A model generated the notes under the pieces. It saw only the letters and a program-made list of their open reading frames with translations. It was not told the DNA's origin and did no database searches. 64,000 nucleotides of DNA from Allium sativum (taxonomy: Eukaryota > Streptophyta > Magnoliopsida > Asparagales > Amaryllidaceae): contig CM060911.1 of assembly GCA_030737875.1 (NCBI GenBank), positions 53,132,501 through 53,196,500 of the forward strand, written 5' to 3'. Positions 1 to 12,415 of this stretch are shown here, in pieces (positions within the stretch are counted from its first letter, which is position 1; each line of letters begins with the position of its first letter). A program made the translations under genes and the position numbers.

Positions 1-28
1 TAGATTTTAAGGAAACATATACCATGCT

Positions 29-3000
29 TGTTGGATCTAGAATAACACTAGAAGGGGGTGAATAGGGTTTATCACACTTTTTAACCTAATTAAAAATCTA
101 ACAAGATATATATATTAATAAACAGATCACAAAATATAGCAGAAACAGAAATGCAAAAAATAAATCACACATAGATATACCCAGCTTCGGCAAAACCCTG
201 CCTACTGCTGCATTTCTAATGTTTCTACTAGATGATAGAACAGATCCCGCATACTAGACCATGTACACTTGCAAACCCTGCTCCTATTCTAACCCTACGG
301 TTAAAACCCTAGACTGGCCTGTGTACCCTAGACCAGATTTTCCCAGACTACAGACCAGTAATCTGTAAACCCTAGTTTTAGTTGAAACTAGAAAAACAAA
401 CGACGATTACACAAGAAAAACAAAATCTAAAATAAAAACAAAACCCTAGGAGATAAATTAAAGGGTCATCTCCTTTTAAAACAAATATGGCCGGCCCCTT
501 TTTTTTGTGTTGCACCCTTCCTTATTCCCTTTGACCTGATCTCTTTGTTCTGGAAAAAAGAATGGCGGCTGAAATATTGGGAAATATCTAGGGTTTCTTC
601 TTTGAATCCCAAATCGAAATCGATGCTGATGAATTTGCTACTCACTGAAGCTCGAGTCTGATGTTCTTCCTTTGTCTACGATTTGATACCCAAATCCAGC
701 TGTGCTTCTTGATTGATTTGGCTATATACTTATGATCGAAAATCTCTGAAAATCTGTGAGTACTCTGAATACGATTTTCTCTGTATTTTTGTTGTATGAT
801 TTCGATGATTGTGTTTTCGATCAAAAAATGCCTGTAATGAGTTTTGTGTTTTAACAGGGTTAAACACAACCCTTACCCTATGATTTCACTATGTGACCTT
901 TACTGATTTGCGTGCTTGATTGTTAGCTATAAATCCAAACTTGATTTGCGTGGCTCGATTTCCCTTTTTGAATTGATGATTCTGGAAAAATAAAACCTTG
1001 TCCCTTTTAAATTGTTGCGTGATTGAATGATGGATTTTTGGCATTTCTAAATATGGATATACTTGATTCCCCTTGAAAATTTTTGCATGGTTTTTGCATT
1101 GCATTTCCTTGTTTGAATTGAATCGCATGAGTTAATTTGTGAAACTGAACCACTGTAATTTAAAAAAAACTTGCCAAGTTTTCTGGTATGATTCCCTTCC
1201 TGAAATTGTTTGAATGATATTTCTTTGCTCGGTTTCTTGCCTTAAACACTTGTTGGTTTTCTGGAATCAACTTTAATCCATGCTAAAAATGATATTGCTG
1301 AGGAGTTTGTTTCTTGGATTGTTGCCATTTGCCAAAAACTGATTTTCTTCAATAAATCTAAAAAACATTTTGAAAAGTTGTTGCTAAATTTTTTTTCTTT
1401 ATTCCTAGAAACTATTTTGTCCCTCTGATTTGGTGCCTTGCATTTGAGTGATTACCACAGGTTAAATATGCTTTGTTGAGTGTTTAGCACTTGCCAAATG
1501 TGAAGTGATAAAATAGGAAACATCTCGATGATCCAATTTGAGATGAAATGTCCATCTTGATTTATGCATTCATTCATTGTGTCCTTATTAACACTTGATG
1601 ACTTCCATTTCTGAATTTAGCACATGCACATAGTTTTCCTTTGACTAGACTTGAAATTCCTTGCTGAATTTACTTGACTCCATGCTGGAGTTCTCTGTCA
1701 CTTGTTCTTGCCTTGTTGTTACATGTACATACCAATGCTGCACTTGTGCATGTTATTTGCCTTGGCCATTCATTCATGTTGATTCACTTACCATTGAATT
1801 TGCATGGCTTGTGCACTTGACTGCTTGGAAGTTTCACTGCTGTGGTTATGTATTCCTTGTGTACACTGTTTTACCCTTGTGTATTTTGAAGTTTGCTGAA
1901 AATGAGCATGCTTTAACCCTTGCTGCACATGTTGTGACCACATTCATTTTTACATGTATCATTGTGCTCCCTTGAACATGCTTGTTACTACTGTAGCCTT
2001 GCTTTTGTCTTATTGCCAAACACTTGTACACTTGAGAGATGCTGAACCAGTTTTGTCCATCCATGAACATCACTTTTGCATTGTTGAACTATTTATTTGC
2101 TGTCATTCAAGTTGGCACTGCTTTGCTTTGAAAACTGATGAAAAACATGAAATTTTCCCTATTGCACCATATGCCATGTTTGTATCTCCACTTGCTTTGC
2201 TGTTTCACATGACTAAGTTGTGTCTTTGTGAACTTGTCTCACCATGTCCATGTTTTTGCTCACTGTCGAGTTTCTACATTTATACACACTTGATCATTAA
2301 TGCATATGTGCTTGGCCAATTTATTTGAGCAGTGCTATGTACTTGAATTTGGGCTGCTTTGACCTTTATTTTTGAATTTCTTGGCTCGACACTTGGGCTG
2401 CTTTGTACATGAGCATGCACTGTCATGCTGAACTATATTGAGGTGCTTTTAGCTCGACCAGTTTCTTACTTGTGTTCATTTGCTCATTTCACTGTGTTGA
2501 GCTTGATCCATGTGACTGCTCCACAGCTGCATACACTGATTGGCGAGGCAGTGCACACGTGTATATCTATACACGTGTGTATATGCATCCATCAGAGTAT
2601 TTTTCTGTCCCTGTACTATACAAACTGTCTGCCTAAACACAGATGAATCAGATCAGGTCATGAAAAATGATGAGAAACACACCAGAAAACTGAGGCAAAT
2701 AAGATTTCAAAAATAAAATTCAAATCTGCATGCATTCAGTTTTATTTCTATTGCAGTGTACTCTATGTGTGTTTCTGTATATGACAGGTATGAAGATGAT
2801 GACTGGACTGACAGTGAAGATGCTGGAAAGACTGAAGACTGAAGTTGACAATGAAAATAATAATATAAAAGCATATGTATATGAGTGTAACTGAATGTAT
2901 ATATATAATTGTATAAATGAATGACAGTGTTATAGCGAGAAGCAGTGTAATGAGAGACTTGTACTGGCATTTGTAATAAACAAGTTCGATTGAAATAAAA

Positions 3001-3341
3001 TATCATTTTATTGCTGTCAAACAAACTTGTCTATCGTATTTAATTTATTTACAAGTACAATATCATGTGTAAAACTGTGAATGTGTACAAATAGTGGAGT
3101 CATATAATTTGTACTGTTTGAATGTTGAAATATAATATTCTATTTAAACAAAATACTGTGTAGAAATTTGAGTTTCTATATAGTTGCATTCTGTTTAAAT
3201 ATAAATATTATATTCCTGTCTGTGATATATATATATATATAGAACAGTACAGGAACAAACACATTTCAAATAATAAATATTTGGTTGTTATCATCAAAGA
3301 AAAATCATATAATTGTGTATACAACACTATTATATACAACA
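29..3341 (-). repeat. 3' LTR (left copy) of the Copia-type element
   Basis: The copy is 3313 bp and aligns over its whole length with 7688-11060. It begins TGTTGG and ends ACAACA on the plus strand. The thymine-rich plus strand gives open frames (for example 1661-1975 and 1954-2328) that recur in the other LTR only because the LTRs are copies. I regard them as non-coding. The TA microsatellite at 3224-3241 is much shorter than in the partner LTR. Confidence 0.92.
2554..2579. promoter_or_regulatory. 26-bp perfect palindrome with two G-boxes in the left LTR
   Basis: Arms CACACGTGTATA and TATACACGTGTG surround a 2-base centre. Each arm contains CACGTG, the G-box bound by plant bZIP and bHLH factors. 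On the minus strand the site lies about 760 bp inside the LTR, in the part expected to be U3. An enhancer or silencer role is an inference. The copy at 10232-10257 is conserved but for one arm base. Confidence 0.5.
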
Positions 3342-3354
3342 ATCTCCCCCTTTT
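3342..3354 (-). other. Polypurine tract of the Copia-type element
   Basis: On the minus strand this reads AAAAGGGGGAGAT, directly abutting TGTTG of the 3' LTR. Upstream is a TTTGTCATCATC-type motif. This is the usual plus-strand priming site arrangement of SIRE-like Copia elements. Confidence 0.85.
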
Positions 3355-6190
3355 GATGATGACAAACAAATATAAGATTTCGAGCATGCATGTGTTTGAA
3401 ATAAAATGAAATATATATATTACTCCCCCTATTTGAAAGCTCCCCCCACAACAGAGACTCCCCCCTATAACCATGCATGAGTGAAATGAAATGAATAATT
3501 TTGAATTTTCAAAATTAAAAAATATTTATAAAATATTCACTCATAAATCAAAATCAACCCATTCTCCCCCTACTGTTATAATCAAAAGGATTCAGAAATT
3601 AAAATTATATGAAAAATGACTAAATTATAATTTCATCTTAAGAGGAAGAACGATAATCTCAATCAGTCAAACAAAAAATCATAATATTTTGAGAACAAAT
3701 GGCATATTTCACATTGTAGATAATGACGGATTTACGATGAATTTTATATAAAATGGGGAGAGTTAAAAAATGAGTTCCAATTATTTTCCAAAGAATTTTT
3801 ATAAAAATGAGATTCAAAAACAGTGATGGAATTTGGACTATAATTAATAATTCAATTTAAGTGACAAAATCGAATATTCTCAAATCCCAGTAGCTATCAA
3901 TCAACAAATCATAATACATCATAAAATTTCAACATATTTCACAGAATAGAATATGGATTGATAGACTGGTTTTTACACACCAAGGAGAATTTCAAATTAA
4001 TTTCCATTTAGCACATTTTTATTTTTATTTTATTTAAGAGCACACTGACTACGCATAACCAGATCTTGGATTTTTAAATAAGGTCAGTCGCAGCTTAAAT
4101 TATAAGTTGTCTTATAACCATGCATGACCAGAGCTTGGATTTTTAAATGAGGTTAGAGACACACTTATGTATAAATTATATTTATTATTTTCAGCTTCAA
4201 AATAGAAAAACTCCTCAGTATATAAAACTAGTATGAATGATAGAAATGCGGTAGGTACAGAAATAGACTGTGAAATAAATTTCTAAATTAATAATATTAT
4301 GAAATATAATCAACTGTACCGAGATCATTGAAAAAATTACAATTTTCACTAATTCTGAATAATAACATAACCACAATTCCATCACAAATATTTTCACTGT
4401 TTATTCAAGATTATCTTTTAAAAAATATCAAACTCTCCGCATTAATATAAAATCACGATGGATGACAGAAGGATGATAGATAATGAAGATGGTCGTGAAA
4501 TAATTGCTAGTTCAAAGTTATTATAATGAATGTTCAACCATCATGAATATCCAAATAAAGTCCCCTATTATTGTGAAATATATGCTGCAGTCACAATTCA
4601 TCACAATTTCAAACACTGGTAATAATTTTGATGAATCATAAATATAGTTCAATTTGGATATTGATTTCAATTTCTGAATGAATAATCAATAAATAATTTT
4701 AAAATTGAAAATCAATTACAAGAGGGAAATGTACAGATTTATACTAGGGGAAAAAATTATGTATGGTATCTATACAAAGTGGAAAAAACCAAAACAGATG
4801 GATGAAAGAGCTGATACCAATTGTAGTCTCCTTTATCGAGGAATTTATTCACACCCTAGATATCTCAGATTAAAGAAATTTCAAACACAAAGCCCAAACA
4901 GACAAGAATAAAAATTTGGCACAATTATTAGAGCAGCAGTCAGATTAAAGCAGGTAGTTATTTGAAAACAATATCAGAGCAGCATAGAAAACAATATCAC
5001 ATCAGACTTGTCAGGGGATGGTCACATAAGATCATTCATGATCCAAGATTAGAAATACTGTTTATTTGAAATCATTTGAGGAATATGAAAAACTCTAGAT
5101 TCAATGAATCAATCACACCAAATTATTAGTTTCACATTCAAGATATGTGTGCGATTCAGTAAATCAATAATTTCAAATGATTTTAAACAAACAGATATTC
5201 AAATCAAATAACCATGAAATACCAATAAATTTCAAGACCCAATTTTTTCAAGGAATTTTTCAAAAACAATTTCTGACAAGCACATGAGTAATTTCAGATC
5301 ATTTACATCAAACTTGAGTAATAATTCATGATCCAAAAAAAATAGTGGTTTATTCAAAATCACTTGAACGAATGTAAATCTTGAGAAACAATGAATCAAT
5401 CACACAGGATTAATAATTTTAGATCTGAGAGGTGTGTGAGATTCAAAATATCAGAAATTTTCAAGTGATCTCAAACAAACACAAAACACTCATAATGATC
5501 ATGAACAAAGGTGAAATTCAAGATGTATCACTGATTAAATACAATTCAAAAATATCCAAGCCAATTTGAAAAATAATGAAAATATCACAATTGATAAATA
5601 AAAGAGTGCTTTAATGAGTATAATATTTCATGCTTTTCTAAAATGAATTAGAAGAAACTCAAACAGCAGATATATGTGAAATTTCATTAAATATTCAGAT
5701 CTTCAAAATTTTAGAATTTATACTAATAGTGTTCAAGATATGATATGAATGCTTCAGCACTGTTAGAAATTCAGAAATCAAAAAATAAACTTCAAAACTA
5801 TTGTAGAAATATTTACAAATTTTAATTCAAGATCTAGAAATAATTAGAATATCAGAGTTCTATTCAAATAAAGTGAATTTCCAGAAAATATGTATTCTAC
5901 AATTGGAAGTTTAAGAAAGTGCAAAAGAAAGATAAAAATATATGGTAGTGACAAAAACAAAACAGAAGAGACAAAGAAAATAAACAGAAGGAGATAGAAG
6001 AAGAAATAAACAAGAAAATAAAACAGAGAATATTTACAAGAACAAGTTCAGAGATCATACCTGAAATTAGTGTAAACCAAAATCTCTGACTCATCAAATG
6101 TGGCTAAGGAACTGTGAATGATTATGTGATATGTAGCAGTTTGAATCCAGTTTTTCTTTAGCTATGAAATTCCTCAGCTTCCTTCGGTAC
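3355..6190 (-). other. Non-coding internal region between gag and PPT
   Basis: About 2.8 kb of AT-rich DNA lies where pol would be expected. No frame is long enough or motif-bearing; the short frames at 4215-4397 and 5897-6097 are composition artefacts. A CAG|GTATGA splice-donor-like site occurs on the minus strand near 6060-6065, about 125 bp past the gag stop. Whether it is used is unknown. Near-direct repeats of about 330 bp spacing (around 5020-5180 and 5330-5470) share a segment reading like aatcaatcacac. Confidence 0.6.
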
Positions 6191-7670
6191 TTAACTGTTA
6201 AGAGGATTGAGTGGTCTAACGAAAGTAGTAAAACCACTCATAGTTTTGTTCACATCTTTTGGTACCCAAATCTGTTTGTATAACAATCCGTTAGAATCTA
6301 TCTTTGTGCCATTAATAACCCAAACTTGTTTAGTTTTTCCAAAAATCATTTTAATTCCTTTTGGGTCCCACATCTGTTCAATTGGATTGTTATCAAACCA
6401 ATTCTTGTCTCGTTTGTGATTTAAAAACCTTTTGGAATTTTCTAAATTCAGATTTTCAGAAAGACTCTTTCTAAAGCAATTTAAAGGATTTTTAAAATCA
6501 CAAGAATTCAATTTTTCAACATCATTTGTTTTCCCAAAACCAAGACCATGTTTATTTCCAACAGAAATTTGGTTTTTCAACAACATATTCAAAGATTTTT
6601 CACCACCATAAAATTTACTCAAAATTGTTTCAAGTTGTTGAATTTTAGTTTTAAGATCACCGTTTTCTATCACTAAATCTGAACAACGATTTTTAGTGAT
6701 CTTACATCTTTCAAAATCAGATTTCAAAACCAAATTTTCATCTTTAAGCAAATTAATTTTGGTTTGGGACTCAGCAATCTCAGATTCAAAATGTTTTTGA
6801 CTTTCAGATTCAAATTTCTTGAAATTTTCAATTTCAGCTTCAAGCTCTTTGAGAATCAAATCGGATTTCAATAGATTTTCTTTTTCAGCAATTTCAAATT
6901 TGGAATTTATATCAGTTTTAAAATTTTCAAATTCCTTTTGTAGAAAAATTGTTCGAGCTTGATAACTCAATCTTGTCCTCTTTCAAGATCAGAATCTTAT
7001 TTTCAAAATTTTGAATATTTTTATTGAGATGAACGAGCTTGGTTTCCAATGTCAAACACTTTTTACAATCCGAATTTGAAGAGTTTTTAAAATATTCAAG
7101 TTGTGATTCCAAATCAACAATTTTGCTGGTTAACTCAGAATTCTTAGATTTCAAAAATTTATTTTTAGATTGGAGTTTATCAACAGACTTAGTTAGATCA
7201 GCACAAAAATAAACCAGATCTTCATAAGAGAAATTTTCTACTTCATTGTCTGTTGAGTCTCCATCAGTTGATCCATTTGAATTATCATCTGTAAGAACTG
7301 TTAAGCATAAATTTGAATCTGAGTTGATCTTTGCAGGTTTTGAGCAGTTGTCAACTTTTTGTCCACACAACGCATTGAGAGTTTTCCAGATTTCCTGTGC
7401 AGATAAACAATGAGAAATAAGCTTAAATTGATCAATATTGAGACAAGAATAAATAATGTCCATAGCACAAGTATTGATAGCAATATCTACACTATTAAAC
7501 CCATTGATTACAACATCCCAACATTTAATATTAACAGATTTTAAATAAAATTTCATTTGGGATTTCCAGTTTGAAAAATCTGTTCCAGTGAAAATAGTTG
7601 GAGATGAACTGGACTGACTCTCACTAGACTGACGACTAGGATTACCTATGACTCTAGAGTTAAAGAGATA
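6191..7670 (-). pseudogene. gag-like polyprotein of the Copia-type element, frameshifted
   Basis: Gag packages element RNA. The N-terminal part (7670 down to about 6927) has the FTGTDFSNWKSQM segment and an IWKTLNALCG segment typical of the plant UBN2/Copia gag fold. A long coiled coil follows, rich in Lys, Glu, Leu and Asn. Near 6965 the frame ends, and the coiled coil continues in another frame to 6191 with no ATG of its own, so a one-base shift has split one gene. The second part ends with a GLGF segment and KQIWVPKD, a motif common just before protease in plant Copia polyproteins, but no protease follows. No CCHC zinc knuckle is visible. The first frame is open across the PBS to an ATG at 7739 inside the 5' LTR. 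The other LTR lacks that ATG, so the true start is uncertain or lost. A programmed frameshift is an alternative to decay. Confidence 0.8.
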
Positions 7671-7673
7671 CCT

Positions 7674-7685
7674 GCTCTGATACCA
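7674..7685 (-). other. Primer binding site, initiator tRNA-Met
   Basis: The minus strand reads TGGTATCAGAGC, complementary to the 3' end of plant initiator tRNA-Met. It is separated by two bases from the 5' LTR (7688). This fixes the minus orientation of the element. Confidence 0.92.
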
Positions 7686-10231
7686 ATTGTTGGATCTAGA
7701 ATAACCCGAGAGGGGGGGTGAATAGGGTTTATCACACATTTTAACTGAATTAAAAATCTAACAAGATATATATTAATAAACAGATCACAGAATATAGCAG
7801 AAATAGAAATGCAGAAAATAAATCACACATAGATATACCCAGCTTCGGCAAAACCCTGCCTACTGCTGCATTTCTAAGGTTTCTACTAGATGATAGAACA
7901 GATCGATCCCGCGTACAAGACCATGTACACTCGCAAACACTGCTCCTATTCTAACCCTACGCTCAAAACCCTAGACTGGCCTGTGTACCCTAGACCAGAT
8001 TTTCCCAGACTACAGACCAGTAATCTGTAAACCCTAGTTTTAGTTAAAACTAGAAAAACAAATGACGATTACACAAGAAAAACAAAATATAAAATAAAAA
8101 CAAAACCCTAGGAGATAAATTAAAGGGTCATCTCCTTTTAAAACAAAGATGGCTGGCCCCTTTTTTTGTGTTGCACCCTTCCTTATTCCCTTTAACCCGA
8201 TCTCTTTGTTCTGGAAAAAAGAATGGCGGCTGAAATATTGGGAAATATCTAAGGTTTCTTCTTTGAATCACAAATCGAAATCGATGCTGATGAATTTGCT
8301 ACTCACTGAAGCTCGAGTCTGATGTTCTTCCTTTGTCTACGATTTGGTATCAAATCCAGCTGCGCTTCTTGATTGATTTGGCTATATACATGTGATCGAA
8401 AATCGCTGAAAATCTGTGAGTACTCTGAATACGTTTTCTCTGTATTTTTGTTGTATGATTTCGATGATTATGTTTTCGATCAAAAAATGCCTGTGATGAG
8501 TTTGGTGTTCTAATAAGGTTAAAAACAAACCCTAACCCTCTGATTTCACTATGTGACCTTGACTGATTTGCGTGCTTGATTGTTAGCTATAAATCCAGAC
8601 TTGATTTGTGTGGCTCGATTTCCCTTTTTGAATTGATGATTCTGGAAAAATAAAACCTTGTCCCTTTTAAATTGTTGCGTGATTGAATGATGGATTTTTA
8701 GCATTTCTGAATATGGATATACTTGAGTCCCCTAGAAAAATCTTGCGTTGTTTTTGCATTGCGTTTCCTTGTTTGAATTGAATCGCATGAGTTAATTTGT
8801 GAAACTGAACCACTGTAATTTAAAAAAAGCTTGCCAAGTTTTTCTGGTATGATTCCCTTCCTGAAATTGTTTGACTGATATTTCTTTGCTCGGTTTCTTG
8901 CCTTAAACACTTGTTGGTTTTCTGGAATCAACTTTAATCCATGCCAAAAATGATATTGCTGAGGAGTTTGTTTCTTTGATTGTTGCCATTTGCCAAAAAC
9001 TGATTTTCTTCAATAAATCTAAAAAAAAAACATTTTGAAAAACTGTTGCTAATATTTTTTCTTTATTCCTGGAAACTGTTTTGTCCCTCTGATTTGATGC
9101 CTTGCATTTGAGCGATTACCACTTGTTAAATATGCTTTGCTGAGTGATTAGCACTTGCCAAATGTGAAGTGATAAAATAGGAAACATCTCGATGATCCAA
9201 TTTGAGATGAAATGTCCGTCTTGATTTATGCATTCGTTCATTGTGTCCTCATTAACACTTGATGACTTCCATTTCTGAATTTAGCATATGCACATAGTTT
9301 CCCCTTTGACTAGACTTGAAATTCCTTGCTGAATTTGCTTGACTCCATGCTGGAGTTCTCTGTCACTTGTACTTGCCTTGTTGTTACATGTACATACCAA
9401 TGTTGCACTTGTGCATGTTATTTGCCTTGGCCATTCATTGATGTTGATTCACTTACCATTGAATTTTCATGGCTTGTGCGCTTGCCTGCTTGGAAGTTTC
9501 ACTGCTGTGGTTATGTATTCCTTGTGTACACTGTTTTACCCTTGTGTATTTTGAAGTTTGCTGAAAATGAGCATGCTTTAACCCTTGCTGCACATGTTAT
9601 TTCACCATCTTGAGCACATTCATTTTTACATGTATCATTGTGCTCCCTTGGACATGCTTTTTACTACTGTAGCCTTGCTTTTGTCTTGTTGCCAAACACT
9701 TGTACACTTGAGAGATGCTGAACCAATTTTGTCCATCCATAAACATCACTTTTGCATTGTTGAACTATTTATTTGCTGTCATTCAAGTTGGCACTGCTTT
9801 GCTTTGAAAACTGTTGAAAAACATGGAAGTTTCCCTATTGCACCATATGCCATGTTTGTATCTCCACTTGCTTTGCTGTTTCACATGACTGAGTTGTGTC
9901 ATTGTGAACTTGTCTCACCATGTCCATGTTTTTGCTCACTGTCGAATTTCTACATGTATACACACTTGATCATTAATGCATATGTGCTTGGCTAATTTAT
10001 TTGAACTGTGCTATGTGCTTGAATTTTGGGCTACTTTGACCTTTATTTTTGAATTTCTTGGTTCGACACTTGGGCTGCTTTGTACATGAGCATGCACTAT
10101 CATGCTGAACTATATTGAGGTGCTTTTAGCTCGACCAGTTTCTTGCTTGTGTTCATTTGCTCCATATCACTGTGTTGAGCTTGGTCCATGTGACTGCTCC
10201 ACAGCTGCATACACTGATTGGTGAGGCAGTG

Positions 10232-10257
10232 CACACGTGTATGTCTATACACGTGTG
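10232..10257. promoter_or_regulatory. Two-G-box palindrome in the right LTR
   Basis: This is the counterpart of 2554-2579. Both CACGTG cores are kept, with one substitution near the centre. As this is the 5' LTR, any promoter effect on the element RNA would come from this copy. Confidence 0.5.
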
Positions 10258-10905
10258 TATATGCAGCCATCAGAGTATTTTTTTGTCCCTGTACAATACA
10301 AACTGTCTGCCTAGACACATATGAATCAGATCAAGTCATGAAAAATGATGAGAAACACACCAGAAAACTGAGGCAAATAAGATTTCAAAAATAAAATTCA
10401 AATCTGCATGCATTCAGTTTTTATTTCTATTGCAGTGTACTCTGTGTGTGTTTCTGTATATGACAGGTATGAAGATGATGACTGGACTGATAGTGAAGAT
10501 GCTGGAAAGACTGAAGACTAAAGTTGACAATGAAAAATAATAATATAAAAGCATATGTATATGAGTGTAACTGAATGTATATATATAATTGTATAACTGA
10601 ATGACAGTGTTATAGCGAGAAGCAGTGTAATGATAGACTTGTACTGGCATTTGTAATAAACAAGTTCGATTGAAATAAAATATCATTTTATTCCTCGCAA
10701 ACAAACTTGTCTATCGTATTTAATTTATTTACAAGTACAATATCATGTGTAAAATCTGTGAATATGTACAAATAGTGGAGTCATATAATTTGTACTGTTT
10801 GAATGTTGAAATATAATATTCTATTTAAACAAAATACTAAGTAGATATTTGAGTTTCTATAAAGATGCATTCTGTTTAAATATAAATATTATATTCATGT
10901 CTGTG

Positions 10906-10932
10906 ATATATATATATATATCTATATATATC

Positions 10933-10960
<28 letters not shown>
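10906..10960. repeat. TA/TCTA microsatellite in the 5' LTR
   Basis: About 55 bases of TA with TCTA interruptions. The matching site in the other LTR has only about 18 bases (3224-3241). The LTRs were identical at insertion, so the tract changed length afterwards. Confidence 0.85.
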
Positions 10961-10963
<3 letters not shown>

Positions 10964-11065
10964 CAGTACAGGAACAAACACATTTCAAATAATAAATATT
11001 TGGTTGTTATCATTAAACAAAAATCATATAATTGTGTATGCAACACTGTTATATACAACAATGCT

Positions 11066-12312
11066 ATCTACTCCAGTTCACTATGCCCTCCTCCAACATC
11101 ATCATTGACTAAACCCTGCAATTTGATCAACTCTCCACTGGCCCAAACTCAACACCATTCATTGTCAGACTATCTCCCCAATTTATAGCCTCAAATTTCA
11201 AATCACATTCCCCAAAAATCCCATGTCGCACCCTCTAAATCATACTGCTGATCCCCCAACAAAACCCTATCCTCATAAACACCGTCTGCTATTCGAACAA
11301 CTCCTCTTCACTTTGCCATTGATACAGCTTTGGCCACTTCTTCCCAGATCGAGGCTTCTAATGCGAGACCCTTCTTATCCAGCTTCATCCAAAACGCGAG
11401 CTCGTCCATCGAGCTCCATCATCAAATGTGGTTTCTGCACTCGCCCATCGCAATTAAAACCGGCCTTCGAAAATGATTTCCCCATCTTAAATTTTCGAAC
11501 GATTAGGTTACTAGAGTGCAGCTATTTTGCGAAGTTTTATTTTGATTTTATAATGATTAAATTTGAGGACTTTACAAAATTTTTATTGTTGAGGAAATAC
11601 TGAAGCTTTCAAATTGTGGATAAATAAAAAGAAGCACGACTTTGATTTATTACTAGGGTTTAACGAATGAAAGGAGCGGACATTTTATAAAGATTATTTG
11701 AAGCTTGCAATTTTCCTATAGAAAAATAAAAGGGGAAGGAGTTGCGATTTATAGGAGAAGAAACTTAGACATTGAGAAATTTATGTCTAGGAGATAGGTT
11801 AGGATAGGTTAAGTACATCGCTATTAATTTGATCTGATTTTTGAGGTGATTTCATACTTATCCATTTAAATTTTATAATAATATATTTCGGGGTTCCGAA
11901 CTCCAATTGAAACACAACAACTAACGTTTCTAGGGTTTAACCGTTATTTTAAACACACTAAGACAAGTTCCGAAGCCTGATTCGAACGTCTAGAAAATAT
12001 ATCAATTTAAATCGATGATTAAATTAAATCATTTTAAAATATAAATCAGTTTCAAATAGTTTAAATATATAAATAATTATTATCATTCTAATAGAATTTA
12101 TATTGATCGACTGAAATATTTCTATTCAGTTTTTACTGTGAATTAAATTATTAGTTGTTTAGTATTATGATGATTTAATATTCTTGAAATTAATTCGTAT
12201 ATCGATTATTAAATCAAAAACTCCATATAAAAATCAATTTATATTATTAACTCAATATTTAAAACAATATTAAATATTTAAAATTAATCGATCAAAAATC
12301 CAGGTTGTTACA
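11066..12312. mobile_element. Right part of an older LTR, apparently interrupted by the Copia-type element
   Basis: The segment ends GGTTGTTACA at 12312. It is preceded by a TCAAAAATCCAG-like stretch very similar to the terminal bases of the LTRs ending at 24576 and 32379, so a related Gypsy-type LTR end is likely. Its left part would lie before the window, reached through the 28 bases at 1-28. A GC-richer stretch (11220-11500) contains a 126-codon frame (11223-11603) that I do not recognise and do not call a gene. The rest is AT-rich. No PBS or PPT is visible at the right edge. Confidence 0.4.
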
Positions 12313-12415
12313 ACTTGACAACACATTTATTAAATTACGAAGAGAAATAGGCATTGTTTAATATACAGATTTGTAAAAAAAATAAAAATTTAAAGTCTAA
12401 AAATAAAATTTTATG

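Larger units (their letters stand above)
29..11060 (-). mobile_element. Complete non-autonomous Copia-type LTR retrotransposon (TR-GAG/LARD-like)
   Basis: Both ends are defined. The element starts TGTTGG and ends ACAACA. It is flanked by a perfect 5-bp target duplication, atgct, at 24-28 and 11061-11065. Reading on the minus strand, the order is 5' LTR, an initiator-tRNA-Met PBS, gag, about 2.8 kb without coding sequence, a purine-rich PPT and the 3' LTR. No protease, integrase, reverse transcriptase or RNase H reading frame is present, so it must depend on enzymes from another element. The PPT/LTR junction and the gag type (coiled coil, WVPK motif) point to the SIRE/Maximus side of Ty1-Copia, which is an inference. 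Each LTR (3313 and 3373 bp) is unusually long for Copia. By eye the LTR copies differ by a few percent, so the insertion is not very recent. Confidence 0.9.
7688..11060 (-). repeat. 5' LTR (right copy) of the Copia-type element
   Basis: The copy is 3373 bp, nearly collinear with 29-3341. The extra length is mostly an expanded TA tract at 10906-10960 plus small indels. It has TGTTGG..ACAACA termini. The frames at 9326-9613 and 9585-9995 mirror those in the left LTR and are not supported as genes. Confidence 0.92.

Noticed and set aside
240..420. Telomere-like AAACCCTA repeats
   Set aside because: The short CCCTA motifs are scattered and irregular and occur in both LTRs. They are not a telomeric array.
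1661..2328. Open frames of 104 and 124 codons, repeated at 9326-9995
   Set aside because: They lie in the two LTRs, opposite to the element's direction, and recur only because the LTRs are copies. Cys/Leu-rich text follows the T-rich composition, and stops differ between the copies.
5897..6097. 66-codon hydrophobic minus frame after gag, env-like at first sight
   Set aside because: Phe/Ser/Leu text arises from a polypyrimidine stretch. It has no signal peptide, glycosylation pattern or second hydrophobic segment.
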